Shown: positions 16,448-26,212, counted from the stretch's first letter. The stretch: DNA of 47,087 nucleotides from Deltaproteobacteria bacterium (GCA_021777755.1 JAJYDE010000032.1:1-47087), one strand, 5' to 3'. Notes: generated by a model from the letters alone, not told the origin. Numbers and translations: made by a program.

Positions 16448-18658
16448 ATGGCGCAAATACCTTATGAACCGGTTGCTCAGGTAATGCCCGAGGGAAAGCT
16501 TTCCCCCATGCGGGTCCAGGCAAGTCCGGCCGATTTTGGAGCCCAGGTTGGACAAACGCTTCAGCAGGCTGGCGGCGCAATGATGCAAAACGCGCTTTCC
16601 AGGCAGCAGCTTCAAAACGAGACGACGGTAAACGACGTTATAAACAACCAGTTTTTCCCGGCGCTTCAGGACCGGTACCAAAAGTATTATGCCCTTCAGG
16701 GAAAGGACGCCTTGGATCAGCTCGGGGGCTATCAGGAATCGATGAGGGAGCTGATCTCGGATTTTCGCGGGAATTTTTCCAACCAGGTGCAGCAGAAAAT
16801 GTTCGATGAGCAAACGAGCCGGCGCCTTCAGTTCGAATTCGCAGGGATGAGCAGGTACGCCGACCAGCAAAACAAGGTGTGGCAGGCGCAAACCAATGCG
16901 GCTACGGTTGACACCTACATTAACAGCGCCGCGGATAAATACAACGATCCTCAGGCGATACTGGGCACGGCCCTGGAGCTGCGAAACCAGATATCCAGGT
17001 TCAGCGATCAATCCGGACAAGGCGCGGAGGTTGGACGACAACAAACGGCGGCGGCGTGGAACAAGCTCTATTCGGCGGCCATCATGCGTCTTGCGGTCGA
17101 CAATGCGGCCGGCGCAAAGGAGCTTTTCAACGACGGGGTCGCGCGGGGTCTCATTTCGGGGACCGGCCAGACCGCGATAGGTACAAAGCTCAAGCCATAC
17201 TTGGACACTGCGGACGCCTCACGGGCCTATTCGGTTGCAACATCGGGTCCCGTCGCGACGCGGATAGCGCAGGCAGCCTACGGGGCGGGAGTTGAGCCAT
17301 CGACCGCGCTATCCATCTGGTCGGCCGAGGGGGCGGTAACAAATCCCGAGACTAAAAACCCTGGATCGAGCGCAACGGGTGTTTTCCAGCTCATGCCCGG
17401 GACTTGGGCCGATATGGGCGGCACGGAAGAAAACCGTGCCGATGCGGGGGAGCAAATTGCCAAGGGCGTGGCGTTGATCAAGCGGAACATGGTCGGGTTC
17501 ATGCAAGACATGGGGCGCTGGCCGCAAGACTGGGAGAGCTACCTTGCCCATCAGCAGGGACTTGACGGAGCGGAGCGGTTGATTGAAAGCGATCCGCAAA
17601 CGCCCGCGGCCACCATTGTCGGAGAGAAGGCCGTAACCGAAAACGGGGGAACGGCGGACATGAGCGCAGGCGAATTTCTATCGCACATCAGGCACTATTT
17701 CCAAAGCCATGCCCTGCAATACAACCCGGACGGAACGCCCACGGCGCAAAACCTCGAGCGCAATTATGAGCAGGGGTTGCAGGCAGTGAGCGAGCTTGGC
17801 GAAAAAGAACACCCCGGTGACCCCGAAGCCGCCGAGCGATACCGGAGTTTTTACACTCAGCAGGCAGGGCAGACGTTGAGGGGGGCACGAATGAGCGAGC
17901 TTGCCGACAGGGAAATCCTACGCCAGGGCCTTGACGGGCAGAGCGGCGCAAAATCGTGGTCCGAATTTCTCTCCGATCCCGTACGCGCACAAGCCTATTC
18001 AGACACAAGCACTATCGACCCGGCTGTATCCGGCGTGGTCGACAATGCGATCACGGCCAATGCCCAAGGCACTTGGGACCCGCCGGCAAGCACGCAAAGC
18101 GGAGCCATCTACGACGAGCTGAAAGGCATGCGGACAACCGACCGGGACCGTTTCGCAAATCTCGACCTCATGGGGTATTACGGCAGAGTGCCGGCCGTTC
18201 AGCTCCAGGAGCTTCAAAACGAGCAGGCGCTCGTGCGGAAACGGGACCCCGCGGCGGCTCGAAACCAGGCTCGCCTCACGCAGACGCTGGTTCTAACGAA
18301 TCCGATCTTTGAGAAAGCGGGCATCGACCCCGATCCTGCTTCGGCTAATTACAACATTGCCGCGGGCAGGCTCGAAGCGGCCCTCGGTCAGTGGTCGGCC
18401 AACAACAATAACAGGCTCCCGGACGATGGAGAAATCATGCAAATAGCAGGACGGATGCTTTTGCCGGGGGGCGAGCCCGGGCAGCCGGGTGATTCGGTCG
18501 GGGCGCACCCGTTTGCTGTCTCACCGGAAGGTGCCCTGGAGAGAGGTGCCGCCGCCGAGGATAAAAATTCCGGTGCAAGCCTCAATGCGGATACGAACAT
18601 GGCAGAATCCGAGGGAAGACCCTGGTTACACAGAAAAGAGATGAAAACGGGAAGGTGA
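16448..18658 (+). CDS. podophage-type internal virion protein with lytic transglycosylase domain
   Basis: This 736-residue, Gln/Ala-rich, soluble protein resembles phage ejection proteins. The N-terminal third is helical (ALSRQQLQNETTVNDVI; DRYQKYYALQGKDAL), in the style of podovirus internal virion proteins. A central SLT-like domain has the probable catalytic Glu294 (SIWSAEGAV), then GSSATGVFQLMPGTW and SYLAHQQGLDGAERLI. The C-terminal 300 residues are of unknown fold. In phage such proteins cut peptidoglycan during DNA ejection. No capsid, portal or tail gene is nearby, so it is an orphan. The start ATG at 16448 follows AAGGATCGGCG. The frame is intact with no visible decay. Confidence 0.75.
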   Translation: MAQIPYEPVAQVMPEGKLSPMRVQASPADFGAQVGQTLQQAGGAMMQNALSRQQLQNETTVNDVINNQFFPALQDRYQKYYALQGKDALDQLGGYQESMRELISDFRGNFSNQVQQKMFDEQTSRRLQFEFAGMSRYADQQNKVWQAQTNAATVDTYINSAADKYNDPQAILGTALELRNQISRFSDQSGQGAEVGRQQTAAAWNKLYSAAIMRLAVDNAAGAKELFNDGVARGLISGTGQTAIGTKLKPYLDTADASRAYSVATSGPVATRIAQAAYGAGVEPSTALSIWSAEGAVTNPETKNPGSSATGVFQLMPGTWADMGGTEENRADAGEQIAKGVALIKRNMVGFMQDMGRWPQDWESYLAHQQGLDGAERLIESDPQTPAATIVGEKAVTENGGTADMSAGEFLSHIRHYFQSHALQYNPDGTPTAQNLERNYEQGLQAVSELGEKEHPGDPEAAERYRSFYTQQAGQTLRGARMSELADREILRQGLDGQSGAKSWSEFLSDPVRAQAYSDTSTIDPAVSGVVDNAITANAQGTWDPPASTQSGAIYDELKGMRTTDRDRFANLDLMGYYGRVPAVQLQELQNEQALVRKRDPAAARNQARLTQTLVLTNPIFEKAGIDPDPASANYNIAAGRLEAALGQWSANNNNRLPDDGEIMQIAGRMLLPGGEPGQPGDSVGAHPFAVSPEGALERGAAAEDKNSGASLNADTNMAESEGRPWLHRKEMKTGR

Positions 18659-18686
18659 CGCAATCGTCGCTGAATTAATTGTTTTC

Positions 18687-18751
18687 GGTCATGGCATCTT
18701 TGCCATCGATGGTTTTGGGTGTTTTGGTCGAACAACCCATATGCCATGACC
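18687..18751. repeat. inverted repeat with nested hairpins between convergent genes
   Basis: Perfect 11-bp arms GGTCATGGCAT (18687-18697) and ATGCCATGACC (18741-18751) enclose a palindrome CCATCGATGG and a further GGGTGTT/AACAACCC pair, giving a possible three-way junction. A run of eight T follows within 25 bases on the plus strand. It lies 28 bases after the phage-type gene and 88 bases from the end of the convergent hydrolase gene, so a bidirectional terminator is the simplest reading. Confidence 0.6.
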
Positions 18752-18839
18752 AAATTTTCAAGTCAGTTTTTTTTGCTGAACTTTCCGGACTCTACCCGAG
18801 GTCGAGCGATAGCGGGGGAACCTGCCTGGCTAAAGGGCT

Positions 18840-19625
18840 CTATTCAACCGTGATCGCCGGCGCAAGGTCGTCTTGTTTTCCCAATTCGAAACGGACGCGA
18901 TGCCAATCGGGACAGCGGCGAAGCCGGCTCGAGCATTCGAGCACCAGGTCGGGATCATTGTTGGTTTCACTCAGGTGCGCGAAGACCACGCACTGCAGCT
19001 CCTCGTGGTGGACGGCCTCGAGAAGTTCGCAGGCCTCTTCGTTTGACAGGTGACCGTGGGGGCTTTTGATGCGCTGCTTAAGAGCCCAGGGATAAGGCCC
19101 GTTAAAGAGCTTCTCCACGTTGTGGTTTGCCTCGACAACCAGGGCGTGGCAGCCCTTGAGTCTCACTTTGACAAGGTTTGTGGCGACTCCAAGATCGGTG
19201 CATATTCCCAGCCGCACTCCGCCATTTTCGATGACAAAGCCCGCGGACTCGGCGGCGTCGTGGGAGGTGGCAAAGGGCAGGATCGTTAGGTCGCCTATCT
19301 CGAAACGCTTCCCGGTCTCAAAGACCGTAACCCCGCGAAGGGTTGGTCCGATCTTGGGCGGAAGGTTATCAAGGGTGCCCCGGGTCATGAACGCGGGCAG
19401 GTCGAACTTTCGGGTAAGAGTTCCCGCGGCGTTGACATGATCGGTGTGCTCATGGGTCAGGAGGAGGGCATCGAGGTCGGAGGCCGCTACCGGGGTCTTT
19501 GCCAGGCGTGCCGTAAGTTCCTTGCAGGACATTCCGGCATCGACCAGAATCCTGGTTGCTGGACTGCATACCAGGATCGAGTTGCCCTTGGAACCGCTTG
19601 CGAGCACCTGGAAGAAAATGGACAT
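18840..19625 (-). CDS. MBL-fold metallo-hydrolase (YycJ/WalJ-like)
   Basis: A 261-residue metallo-beta-lactamase-fold hydrolase with ASGSKGNS near the N terminus (typical of the YycJ/WalJ group) and the metal motif HEHTDH with His58, His60, Asp62 and His63. Later ligands are in the TSHDAAES and HLSNEEACELL regions. YycJ-type proteins are linked to DNA repair and cell-wall control, but the substrate here is unproven. It starts 6 bp after the M16 peptidase gene, so it is the last gene of the translation operon's tail. Confidence 0.88.
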   Translation of the reverse strand: MSIFFQVLASGSKGNSILVCSPATRILVDAGMSCKELTARLAKTPVAASDLDALLLTHEHTDHVNAAGTLTRKFDLPAFMTRGTLDNLPPKIGPTLRGVTVFETGKRFEIGDLTILPFATSHDAAESAGFVIENGGVRLGICTDLGVATNLVKVRLKGCHALVVEANHNVEKLFNGPYPWALKQRIKSPHGHLSNEEACELLEAVHHEELQCVVFAHLSETNNDPDLVLECSSRLRRCPDWHRVRFELGKQDDLAPAITVE

Positions 19626-19630
19626 GCGCG

Positions 19631-20884
19631 CTAACCCCGGTAAAAGATGGCTTCGAGTTCATCTTCAACCGGCCCGTAGAGCATGATGGCCATCTTTTGA
19701 GGGCTGTAGATCTCTTTGAACCAGGTACGCATGTCTTCAGCGGTCACCGCGTTTATCTTTTTTTCTATTTCTTCAAAGGCGATATAGTCGCCGAAGAGGA
19801 ATTCATTTTTGGCAAGCCGGTTCATGCGGTAATCGTTGCTTTCGGAGTTGATGTACATATTGCCTTTAACGTATTCCTTGGCGGAATCGAGTTCGGCTTC
19901 CGTAACGAGATCCCGGGACAATTTGGAGAGTTCCCGGTCAATTAGAGCGAGCACTTCGCGCACATTTTCGGGAGATACTCCGGCGTAGATGCCGGTCATG
20001 CCGCTGTCTTCATGGTTATGGGAAAAAGAGTAGACCGAATAGGCAAGACCGCGTTTTTCCCTTATTTCCTGAAAGAGGCGACTGCTCATGCTCGAGCCCA
20101 GGATAACGTTTAGCAGATGTGAGGCAAACCGTGCTTCATCCCTCTGTGAGGTCCCGTCCATGCCGATGAGCAGGTGGACCTGTTCGAGCTCCTTTTTGAC
20201 GACCCGGCGGGGAAAATGGGAATCGGGGGGCAAACGGCGCGCCTTGTTTTTCAAATGACCCACCTTTTCCATCGATGGGCCGATAAGATCGATGAAGTGA
20301 TCGTGGTCAAGGTTTCCGGCCGCCGAAACAAGGATTTTTTCGGGGTTGAAGTGGGCGGCTAAAAAGTCGAGCATCTCTTTTCTGCCAGCTTTTTCGACGG
20401 TTTCAACAGTTCCGTAGATGGGCAGGCCCAGGGGGTTTTGTTTCCAGAACTCTTCTTGGAAAAGCACGTGGATGAATTCATCGGGGGTGTCTTCGACCAT
20501 GCGTATTTCCTGAACGATGACGCTTTGTTCTCGTCCGATTTCGGCGGGGTCGAAGACCGATTCGAGGAAAAGGTCGCACAGAAGGTCGGTTACCTTGGGA
20601 AGATGGGCGGCCAGCACTTTGGCATGAAAACAGATATGTTCCTTCGAGGTGAAGGCATTGGCGAAACCGCCCACGGAATCGAATTCCTTGGCTATGTCCA
20701 AAGCACTTCTGCGCCGGGTGCCCTTGAAAAGCATATGCTCGATGAAATGGGTAATGCCCCGCTCGGCGGGATTTTCATCTCGGGAACCCGTACTCACCCA
20801 TATTCCGGTGGAAACCGAATGGGCGAAGGGAATCTTTTCGGTCACCACCCTGATCCCATTGCCGAGAACCGTTTTTCGGTACAA
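19631..20884 (-). CDS. M16 family zinc metallopeptidase (processing protease)
   Basis: A 417-residue insulinase-family peptidase with the inverted zinc motif HFIEH (His46, Glu49, His50) and a second, inactive-type half. It resembles the bacterial mitochondrial-processing-peptidase-like proteins often found next to pnp. The start is a TTG at 20884 with AAGGGGG five bases upstream; no better in-frame ATG exists. It follows pnp after a 370-bp gap, longer than others in this operon, and may have its own promoter. Confidence 0.92.
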   Translation of the reverse strand: MYRKTVLGNGIRVVTEKIPFAHSVSTGIWVSTGSRDENPAERGITHFIEHMLFKGTRRRSALDIAKEFDSVGGFANAFTSKEHICFHAKVLAAHLPKVTDLLCDLFLESVFDPAEIGREQSVIVQEIRMVEDTPDEFIHVLFQEEFWKQNPLGLPIYGTVETVEKAGRKEMLDFLAAHFNPEKILVSAAGNLDHDHFIDLIGPSMEKVGHLKNKARRLPPDSHFPRRVVKKELEQVHLLIGMDGTSQRDEARFASHLLNVILGSSMSSRLFQEIREKRGLAYSVYSFSHNHEDSGMTGIYAGVSPENVREVLALIDRELSKLSRDLVTEAELDSAKEYVKGNMYINSESNDYRMNRLAKNEFLFGDYIAFEEIEKKINAVTAEDMRTWFKEIYSPQKMAIMLYGPVEDELEAIFYRG

Positions 20885-21254
20885 TTTTCCCCCTTGTGCA
20901 AAGCCGCGGGCTATAATCGTGCCCGGCGGGCTTTCGGTCGAATAGAGTTACAAAATTAGGGCAGGAAATAAATCGGACAGGAACCGTTTCCCGCTCGATC
21001 AGTGGAAAGTGCCGGGATCGAGCACGATATTTTCGCGAGCCGTACCCCCGGCTTGGCTAGAAAAGGGGAAAAAGAGCCGCACACCGGGCCGGCGGGGGCA
21101 ACACCAAATTTTCCACAAGGGAAACCGGGTTTGCCCCGCCTCATCAAACCGGTAACCGCCCGAGTCGATCCGATATTTCGGATGGACTCGAGCGGATATG
21201 TTCTCGAGTGGGTGGAACGCCCCTTTTCCACAACTGCTCGAAACTAAAGGAAGA
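20885..21254. other. 370-bp gap between pnp and the M16 peptidase gene
   Basis: No gene is supported. The pnp-proximal end has a long hairpin (21161-21190) and an overlapping ACTCGAG/CTCGAGT repeat. The M16-proximal end carries only the ribosome binding site. A minus-strand open frame of 91 codons is Gly/Ser/Pro-rich and unlike any protein I know. Confidence 0.5.
21161..21190 (-). terminator. hairpin downstream of pnp
   Basis: CGAGTC, mismatch, ATCCGA, loop TATT, TCGGAT, mismatch, GACTCG: 12 paired bases, 65 bases past the pnp stop codon. A competing ACTCGAG/CTCGAGT arm pair overlaps it. There is no T-run, so this is more likely an RNA processing or stability element than a classical terminator. 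Confidence 0.4.
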
Positions 21255-23354
21255 TTACTCGGATTCCTTTTGCTCCGGGGGAAGGGCGGCTTTTCGGCTG
21301 AGTCTAATACGGCCGTCCTTGTCGATATCGATCACCTTGACCAGCACCTCGTCGCCTTCGTTGACCACATCGGTGACTTTGCGCACGCGATGGTGTTCGA
21401 GTTGCGAGATGTGGATCAGCCCTTCGGTGTTGGGCAGGATTTCGGCAAAAGCGCCGAAATCGGTGACCCTTACGATTTTAGACATGTAGAGCTGTCCGAT
21501 TTCAGGCTCCGCGGTGATGCCCCGGATCTTTTCGATCGCCTTGTCGCAAGCCTGCGCGTCAGGGCTCATTACAACGACTCGACCGCTGTCGTCAATATCG
21601 ATTTTAGCCCCCGTTTCAGCTACAATGGCGCGTATGACTTTGCCTCCCGGGCCGATAACGTCGCGGATCTTGTCGGGATTGATCTGAATTGTGATCACCC
21701 TGGGAGCATAGGGAGAAAGCTGTACCCTGGGCACTTCAATGGCATTTTTCATTTTTTCCAGAATGTGGAGCCTGCCGCTTCTGGCCTGATCGAGGGCCTT
21801 TTTCAAAATCTCCCTGTTTACCCCGGATATCTTGACATCCATCTGGAAGGCGGTGACCCCGAGTTCGTTTCCGGTAACTTTGAAATCCATGTCCCCCAGA
21901 TGATCTTCATCACCCAGGATGTCGGAGAGAACGATAAACTGATCGCCTTCCTTTACCAGGCCCATGGCGATGCCCGCCACGGGGCTGCTGACCGGCACTC
22001 CGGCGTCCATCAAGGCCAGGGAGGAACCGCAGACCGTGGCCATGGAACTCGAGCCGTTGGATTCGAGCACTTCGGAGACGACCCGGATGGTGTAGGGGAA
22101 TTGGCCGTTTTGGGGCAAGGAAGGCTTCACGGCGCGCTCGGCGAGCGCCCCATGGCCGATTTCCCTGCGTCCGGGGCCCCTCAGAGGTTTGACTTCCCCC
22201 ACCGAAAAGGGCGGGAAGTTGTAATGGAGCATGAAGGCCTTGAAGGTTTCACCGGCAAGGGCCTCGATTTTTTGCTCATCAGAGGATGAACCCAGAGTGA
22301 CAATGGAGATGACCTGGGTTTCGCCCCGGGTAAAAAGGGCGGAGCCGTGGGTTCTTGGAAGTTTCCCCACCTCGATGGAAATGGGTCTTACCTCGTCAAA
22401 GGCGCGTCCGTCGATCCTTCGGCGCTCTTTGACCATCATGGTGCGCACCACTTTCTTTTCGAGTTCGTCGAGGGCCGCGTCGATCTCTTTTTCCCGGCCC
22501 GCGTATTCAGAGGCCAGTTGTTCCCGGACGCTGCTTTTGAGTGCCCTTTTGCGGTCGCGCCTGACGAGCTTGTCGGCGGTGGTCATAACTTCGCCCATCC
22601 GTGCACGGGCGATATCGGCAATCCTGTCGATAAGTGCCTGATCGCCAACCGCCTCGGGCGGGGCATCTTTAGCCTTTGCGACCAGCCTCCGCAGTTCGTC
22701 CTGGGCATCGATCAAGGGCACGATGGCCTGGTGAGCGAACATGATGGCATCGGCGATGATATCTTCGGGGACGAATTCGGCGCCCCCCTCGACCATGACC
22801 ACGGCGTCCCTGGAGCCGGCCACGACGATGTTCATGTCACTTTGCTCGAGCAGGGCGGCCGAGGGATTAATAACGAATTCGGAGTTGACCCGGCCCACAC
22901 GCACCGCGGCCACCGGCCCGCCAAAGGGAATTGAGGAGATATGCAAGGCCGCGGAGGCCCCGGTTAGAGCAACCACATCGGGTTCATTTTCCATGTCCAC
23001 CGACATGACTGTTGCGATCACCTGGGTCTCAAAGGCCCACTTTTTCGGGAAAAGGGGGCGAATGGGCCGGTCGATCAGGCGGGAGGTCAAGGTTGCCTTT
23101 TCGCTGGGGCGGCCGATTTCCCGGCGAAAAAACCCTCCGGGAATCCTTCCGGCCGCATAGCTCATCTCCTGATATTCGACGGAGAGGGGCAAGAAGTCGA
23201 TTCCCTCCCTGACCCGGTCCTCCTTGGTCGCAGTGACAATAACGACCGTATCGCCGTATCGCATCAAGACGGACCCGCCGGCCTGCCGGGCTACTTCCCC
23301 GGTTTCGAACCGCAAGAGTCGTCCGCCAACCTGAACTTCGACTGAATGTTTCAT
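21255..23354 (-). CDS. pnp: polyribonucleotide nucleotidyltransferase (PNPase)
   Basis: A 699-residue 3'-5' phosphorolytic exoribonuclease. Two RNase PH domains are present (first: [16 protein letters not shown]; second: [14 protein letters not shown] and the active-site [15 protein letters not shown]). A KH domain ([12 protein letters not shown]) and a C-terminal S1 domain ([21 protein letters not shown]) follow. Length is normal for the family. The start is the ATG at 23354 after AAAGGAAAATAG. It follows rpsO by 71 bp, the conserved rpsO-pnp arrangement, and it degrades and processes mRNA in degradosome-like complexes. Confidence 0.98.
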   Translation of the reverse strand: MKHSVEVQVGGRLLRFETGEVARQAGGSVLMRYGDTVVIVTATKEDRVREGIDFLPLSVEYQEMSYAAGRIPGGFFRREIGRPSEKATLTSRLIDRPIRPLFPKKWAFETQVIATVMSVDMENEPDVVALTGASAALHISSIPFGGPVAAVRVGRVNSEFVINPSAALLEQSDMNIVVAGSRDAVVMVEGGAEFVPEDIIADAIMFAHQAIVPLIDAQDELRRLVAKAKDAPPEAVGDQALIDRIADIARARMGEVMTTADKLVRRDRKRALKSSVREQLASEYAGREKEIDAALDELEKKVVRTMMVKERRRIDGRAFDEVRPISIEVGKLPRTHGSALFTRGETQVISIVTLGSSSDEQKIEALAGETFKAFMLHYNFPPFSVGEVKPLRGPGRREIGHGALAERAVKPSLPQNGQFPYTIRVVSEVLESNGSSSMATVCGSSLALMDAGVPVSSPVAGIAMGLVKEGDQFIVLSDILGDEDHLGDMDFKVTGNELGVTAFQMDVKISGVNREILKKALDQARSGRLHILEKMKNAIEVPRVQLSPYAPRVITIQINPDKIRDVIGPGGKVIRAIVAETGAKIDIDDSGRVVVMSPDAQACDKAIEKIRGITAEPEIGQLYMSKIVRVTDFGAFAEILPNTEGLIHISQLEHHRVRKVTDVVNEGDEVLVKVIDIDKDGRIRLSRKAALPPEQKESE

Positions 23355-23425
23355 CTATTTTCCTTTTATCTCGAAAGATATTTGCCCGGTTGCGAGCTGT
23401 AAGCGGGCGCCCGGGTCCAGGGCGA

Positions 23426-23695
23426 CTATCGGCGCAAGCCAAGCCGTTCTATAACGGTATTGTAGCGATCCACGTTTTTACGTTTCAGATAATTTAGCAG
23501 CTGCCTGCGCTGTCCGACCAATTTCAAAAGCCCCCTGCGCGAATGGTGGTCTTTTTGATGGCTCTTAAAGTGCTCGGTCAGATAGGAGATTCTCTCACTT
23601 AGAAGGGCAATCTGCACTTCAGGAGAACCCGTATCGGTCGGGTGAACTCTGAAACCATCAATAATTTCCTTTTTCTTGTCTGGGGTCATAACCAC
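23426..23695 (-). CDS. rpsO: 30S ribosomal protein S15
   Basis: 89 residues, matching E. coli S15 in length and sequence pattern ([27 protein letters not shown]-type block; [18 protein letters not shown] end). It binds 16S rRNA in the platform. The start is a GTG at 23695 with AGGAGG nine bases upstream; an ATG two codons later is poorly spaced. The S15 leader is often an autoregulatory structure, but none is evident in the 99-bp gap before it. Confidence 0.98.
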   Translation of the reverse strand: MVMTPDKKKEIIDGFRVHPTDTGSPEVQIALLSERISYLTEHFKSHQKDHHSRRGLLKLVGQRRQLLNYLKRKNVDRYNTVIERLGLRR

Positions 23696-23794
23696 GGCTG
23701 TATTCCTCCTTGATGTTTTACCAATTGTTTTACAGTTAGCTAATCGTGTTGCCGTCCCTGATTCCTTTTGTCCTTGCCGCCAGGGGAAGTGCCC

Positions 23795-24811
23795 TTAGAA
23801 GGGAAACACGCGCAGGCGGCGAGGTCCTCCGGGTTCTGAATCGGGCCACCACAAGGCTGCAAGCCGATTCGCGCCGGTAACGATCCGCACGGCGTTGGGA
23901 CAGGTGTTGAAAATCTCCCTGTGGATTTTTTCCCATTCCGGATCGAGTTGTCCGTTTCGAAGCCGGCCGATCGAGCGGTCATCGCTCAAAAAAGCGGCAG
24001 GCAGATGAGAAAGGGCCACATTTAAAGGGATAACCGACTCTTCGAGCAAGGCGGTCGGGGAGTCTTCCTCGAGTCGCAGGGCTCGATCCAAAGTAAAGGG
24101 GCCGACTCTGGTGCGCCTGAGAGCCGAAAGGTGAGCGCAGTTTTGGAGTCTGGCTCCAATATCTGAGGCAAGCTGTCTGATGTAGGCGCCCTTGGAGCAG
24201 CAGACCTCGATGACGGCCTCGGGCCAGGAGAAAGACTCGAGGCTTATCGAGTGGATGCATATCTCCCGGCGGGGCAACTCGACCTCGATTCCTTTGCGGC
24301 TGAGTTCGTAGAGCCGGCGTCCGGCCACCCTGACCGCGGAAAATTTGGGGACTGTTTGCACGCACACACCGGCGAAGGTGCCCAGAACTTCGGCCAAATC
24401 GCTTTCACAGAAAGTATGGTCGCTTCGCTCGATAATGTTTCCCGTCCCGTCCTGGGTGTCGGTTTCGACTCCGAAATGGATTGTTGCCCGGTAGGTTTTG
24501 TCCAACCCGACAATCTGATCGGCCGCCCGTGTTGCCTCCCCCAGGCACAGGACCAGCACTCCGGTCGCAAATGGATCAAGCGTGCCGGTATGGCCGATCT
24601 TGCGGGGCCTTAGCAATTTTTTGACCTTGGCGGCGGCCTTGGCCGAAGTTATTCCCTCGGGCTTATCAAGGACGATAACGCCGCTTGGGGAGGCCGGAGA
24701 GCCCGGCCCGGAGCTGGGAGCTCGGAGATCGCAGTGCGTGCCACACCCGTTTAGGCAATCATTTGCCCGCATCTGTATTCTTTCTTCCGCCCGCATTTTA
24801 TCTTCCATCAT
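23795..24811 (-). CDS. truB: tRNA pseudouridine(55) synthase
   Basis: This 338-residue enzyme makes pseudouridine 55 in the T-loop of tRNAs. The catalytic Asp79 lies in HTGTLDPFATGVL, preceded by VLDKPEGITS. SKGAYIRQLASDIG and the C-terminal region fit TruB. The first ATG (24811) overlaps the stop of nrnA as ATGA, which supports this start. It leaves about 43 residues before the conserved core with three spaced cysteines (Cys19, Cys23, Cys27), not usual for TruB. Internal ATG codons at 24796 and 24772 are alternatives. It is part of the rbfA-nrnA-truB-rpsO run. Confidence 0.95.
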   Translation of the reverse strand: MMEDKMRAEERIQMRANDCLNGCGTHCDLRAPSSGPGSPASPSGVIVLDKPEGITSAKAAAKVKKLLRPRKIGHTGTLDPFATGVLVLCLGEATRAADQIVGLDKTYRATIHFGVETDTQDGTGNIIERSDHTFCESDLAEVLGTFAGVCVQTVPKFSAVRVAGRRLYELSRKGIEVELPRREICIHSISLESFSWPEAVIEVCCSKGAYIRQLASDIGARLQNCAHLSALRRTRVGPFTLDRALRLEEDSPTALLEESVIPLNVALSHLPAAFLSDDRSIGRLRNGQLDPEWEKIHREIFNTCPNAVRIVTGANRLAALWWPDSEPGGPRRLRVFPF

Positions 24812-25827
24812 TTAACATCCGACTTCGTGTCTCCGTTATCGGCCTTTATATAGCTTAGCGCCTCGGCGATGAACATGGAACGTACCGAGCGGAGGTCTCC
24901 GGGAATTCTGCAGGCCGCCGCCTGCCTGTGTCCGCCCCCGCCATAACGTTGCGCAAGCTTTGCGACATTTATGTCTCCCCTGGAGCGCATACTGACGTGG
25001 ATCAACCCCTCGCCGGTTTCGCGAAAAAATATGGCCATATCGGCCGATTTTACCGAACGAAGGTGATTGATGAATCCCTCGCTTTCCATATAATTCGAGG
25101 AGGAGCCGGACATCATGGAGCGGCTTAGCTCCGCGGTCACGAGCCGGGATGAAGCGTGGAGTTCCATCGAGTCGAGCACCCTGGCCAGCAGCTTGAGTTT
25201 TTCGGGTGAGGCGGAATCGTAGACGCTGCTTGCGATGCGAGCCGGATCGGCTCCGAAGCCGACCAGGGCGGAGATGACCTCGAAGACGCGGGCGTTGGTG
25301 TTGGAGAATCTAAAGGAGCCCGTATCGGTAAGAATGCCGGTGTAGAGGGCGGTGGCAAGGGCTCTGTCGGGTGCAAGCGACAGGTTCATGCACAGGTCGA
25401 AGAGCATCTCGCAGGTGCTGCTCGCCGAGGTTTGTACCCAGCTTGCGTTCCCGAAGGGCTTACTTACCAGATGGTGATCGATATTGATCAGAAAGGGGGT
25501 AGCCTTGACGGTGTCCAGAAATTTATCCCCCACTCTTTCCAGATCGCCGCAGTCGACGAGAATCGCCGCATCATAGTCCATCGATTCGGAGACCTTGTTT
25601 TTGATCTCCTGCACATTGGCCAGGAAGGCGTATTCCGAAGGAAAGGGGTCGGGTGTGTGGGTGTCGGCTCTTTTGCCCATCCGGCGCAAAATGAGCTGCA
25701 TGGCCACAAGGGCGCCCAGCGCATCACCATCCGGGTGGACGTGAGTAAAGACCATGAACCGTTCATGATTGTGGAGGGCCGTTATGATATCCCTGATTTT
25801 CAAGGTTTTTGACTCACTCATCTTCAT
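24808..25827 (-). CDS. nrnA: DHH/DHHA1 phosphoesterase (NrnA-type nanoRNase / pAp phosphatase)
   Basis: A 339-residue DHH-family phosphodiesterase with motif I THVHPDGDALGAL, VDCGD, the DHH triad in NIDHHLVSKP, and the DHHA1 motif GGGGHRQAAAC near the C terminus. NrnA proteins degrade 2-5 nt RNA and dephosphorylate 3'-phosphoadenosine 5'-phosphate. It overlaps rbfA by 14 bp and truB by 4 bp, so it is translationally coupled at both ends. Confidence 0.93.
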   Translation of the reverse strand: MKMSESKTLKIRDIITALHNHERFMVFTHVHPDGDALGALVAMQLILRRMGKRADTHTPDPFPSEYAFLANVQEIKNKVSESMDYDAAILVDCGDLERVGDKFLDTVKATPFLINIDHHLVSKPFGNASWVQTSASSTCEMLFDLCMNLSLAPDRALATALYTGILTDTGSFRFSNTNARVFEVISALVGFGADPARIASSVYDSASPEKLKLLARVLDSMELHASSRLVTAELSRSMMSGSSSNYMESEGFINHLRSVKSADMAIFFRETGEGLIHVSMRSRGDINVAKLAQRYGGGGHRQAAACRIPGDLRSVRSMFIAEALSYIKADNGDTKSDVK

Positions 25828-26176
25828 GCAGCTCTTTTAACAGCCTCTCCATTTTATCTCCGTATTCGAACGAGGTGTCATATTCGAATTCGAGCCGGGG
25901 CACATATCTGAGGCTCAGTCTGCGGCCCAGTTCGAGCCGCATGAAACCCTTGGCGTTATCCAAGCCCCTCAAGGCGTTATTTCTTGTCGCTTCGTCGGCG
26001 TCGCGTCCCATGATGCAAAAGAAAACCCGGGCGTTTCTGAGATCTCCGCTAAGTTGGACTCCGCTAATGGTGATGTTGGCTACACGAGGGTCTTTGAGCC
26101 GGCGGAAAACGAGCTCGGCAATTTCCCTGTGAAGCAGGTCGGCGACCCTGTCGGAGCGCTTATATTCCATGGCCAT
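25814..26176 (-). CDS. rbfA: 30S ribosome-binding factor A
   Basis: 120 residues with the RbfA KH-like fold pattern: YKRSDRVADLLHREIAELV at the start, DPRVANITISGVQLSGDLRNA and LRYVPRLEFEYD. It helps mature the 5' end of 16S rRNA in 30S particles. The start is the ATG at 26176, with a second ATG two codons later. It sits 36 bp after ylxP in the infB operon. Confidence 0.96.
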   Translation of the reverse strand: MAMEYKRSDRVADLLHREIAELVFRRLKDPRVANITISGVQLSGDLRNARVFFCIMGRDADEATRNNALRGLDNAKGFMRLELGRRLSLRYVPRLEFEYDTSFEYGDKMERLLKELHEDE

Positions 26177-26212
26177 AAATTTCCAGGTCTCGCACGGGGC
26201 CCGAAAGCCCTC

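Noticed and set aside
20956-21231. 91-codon minus-strand frame between pnp and the M16 gene
   Set aside because: Composition is Gly/Ser/Pro-rich with no recognisable domain, and it covers the post-pnp hairpin.
21198-22289. 363-codon plus-strand open frame
   Set aside because: Antisense to pnp; no family resemblance and no ribosome binding site.
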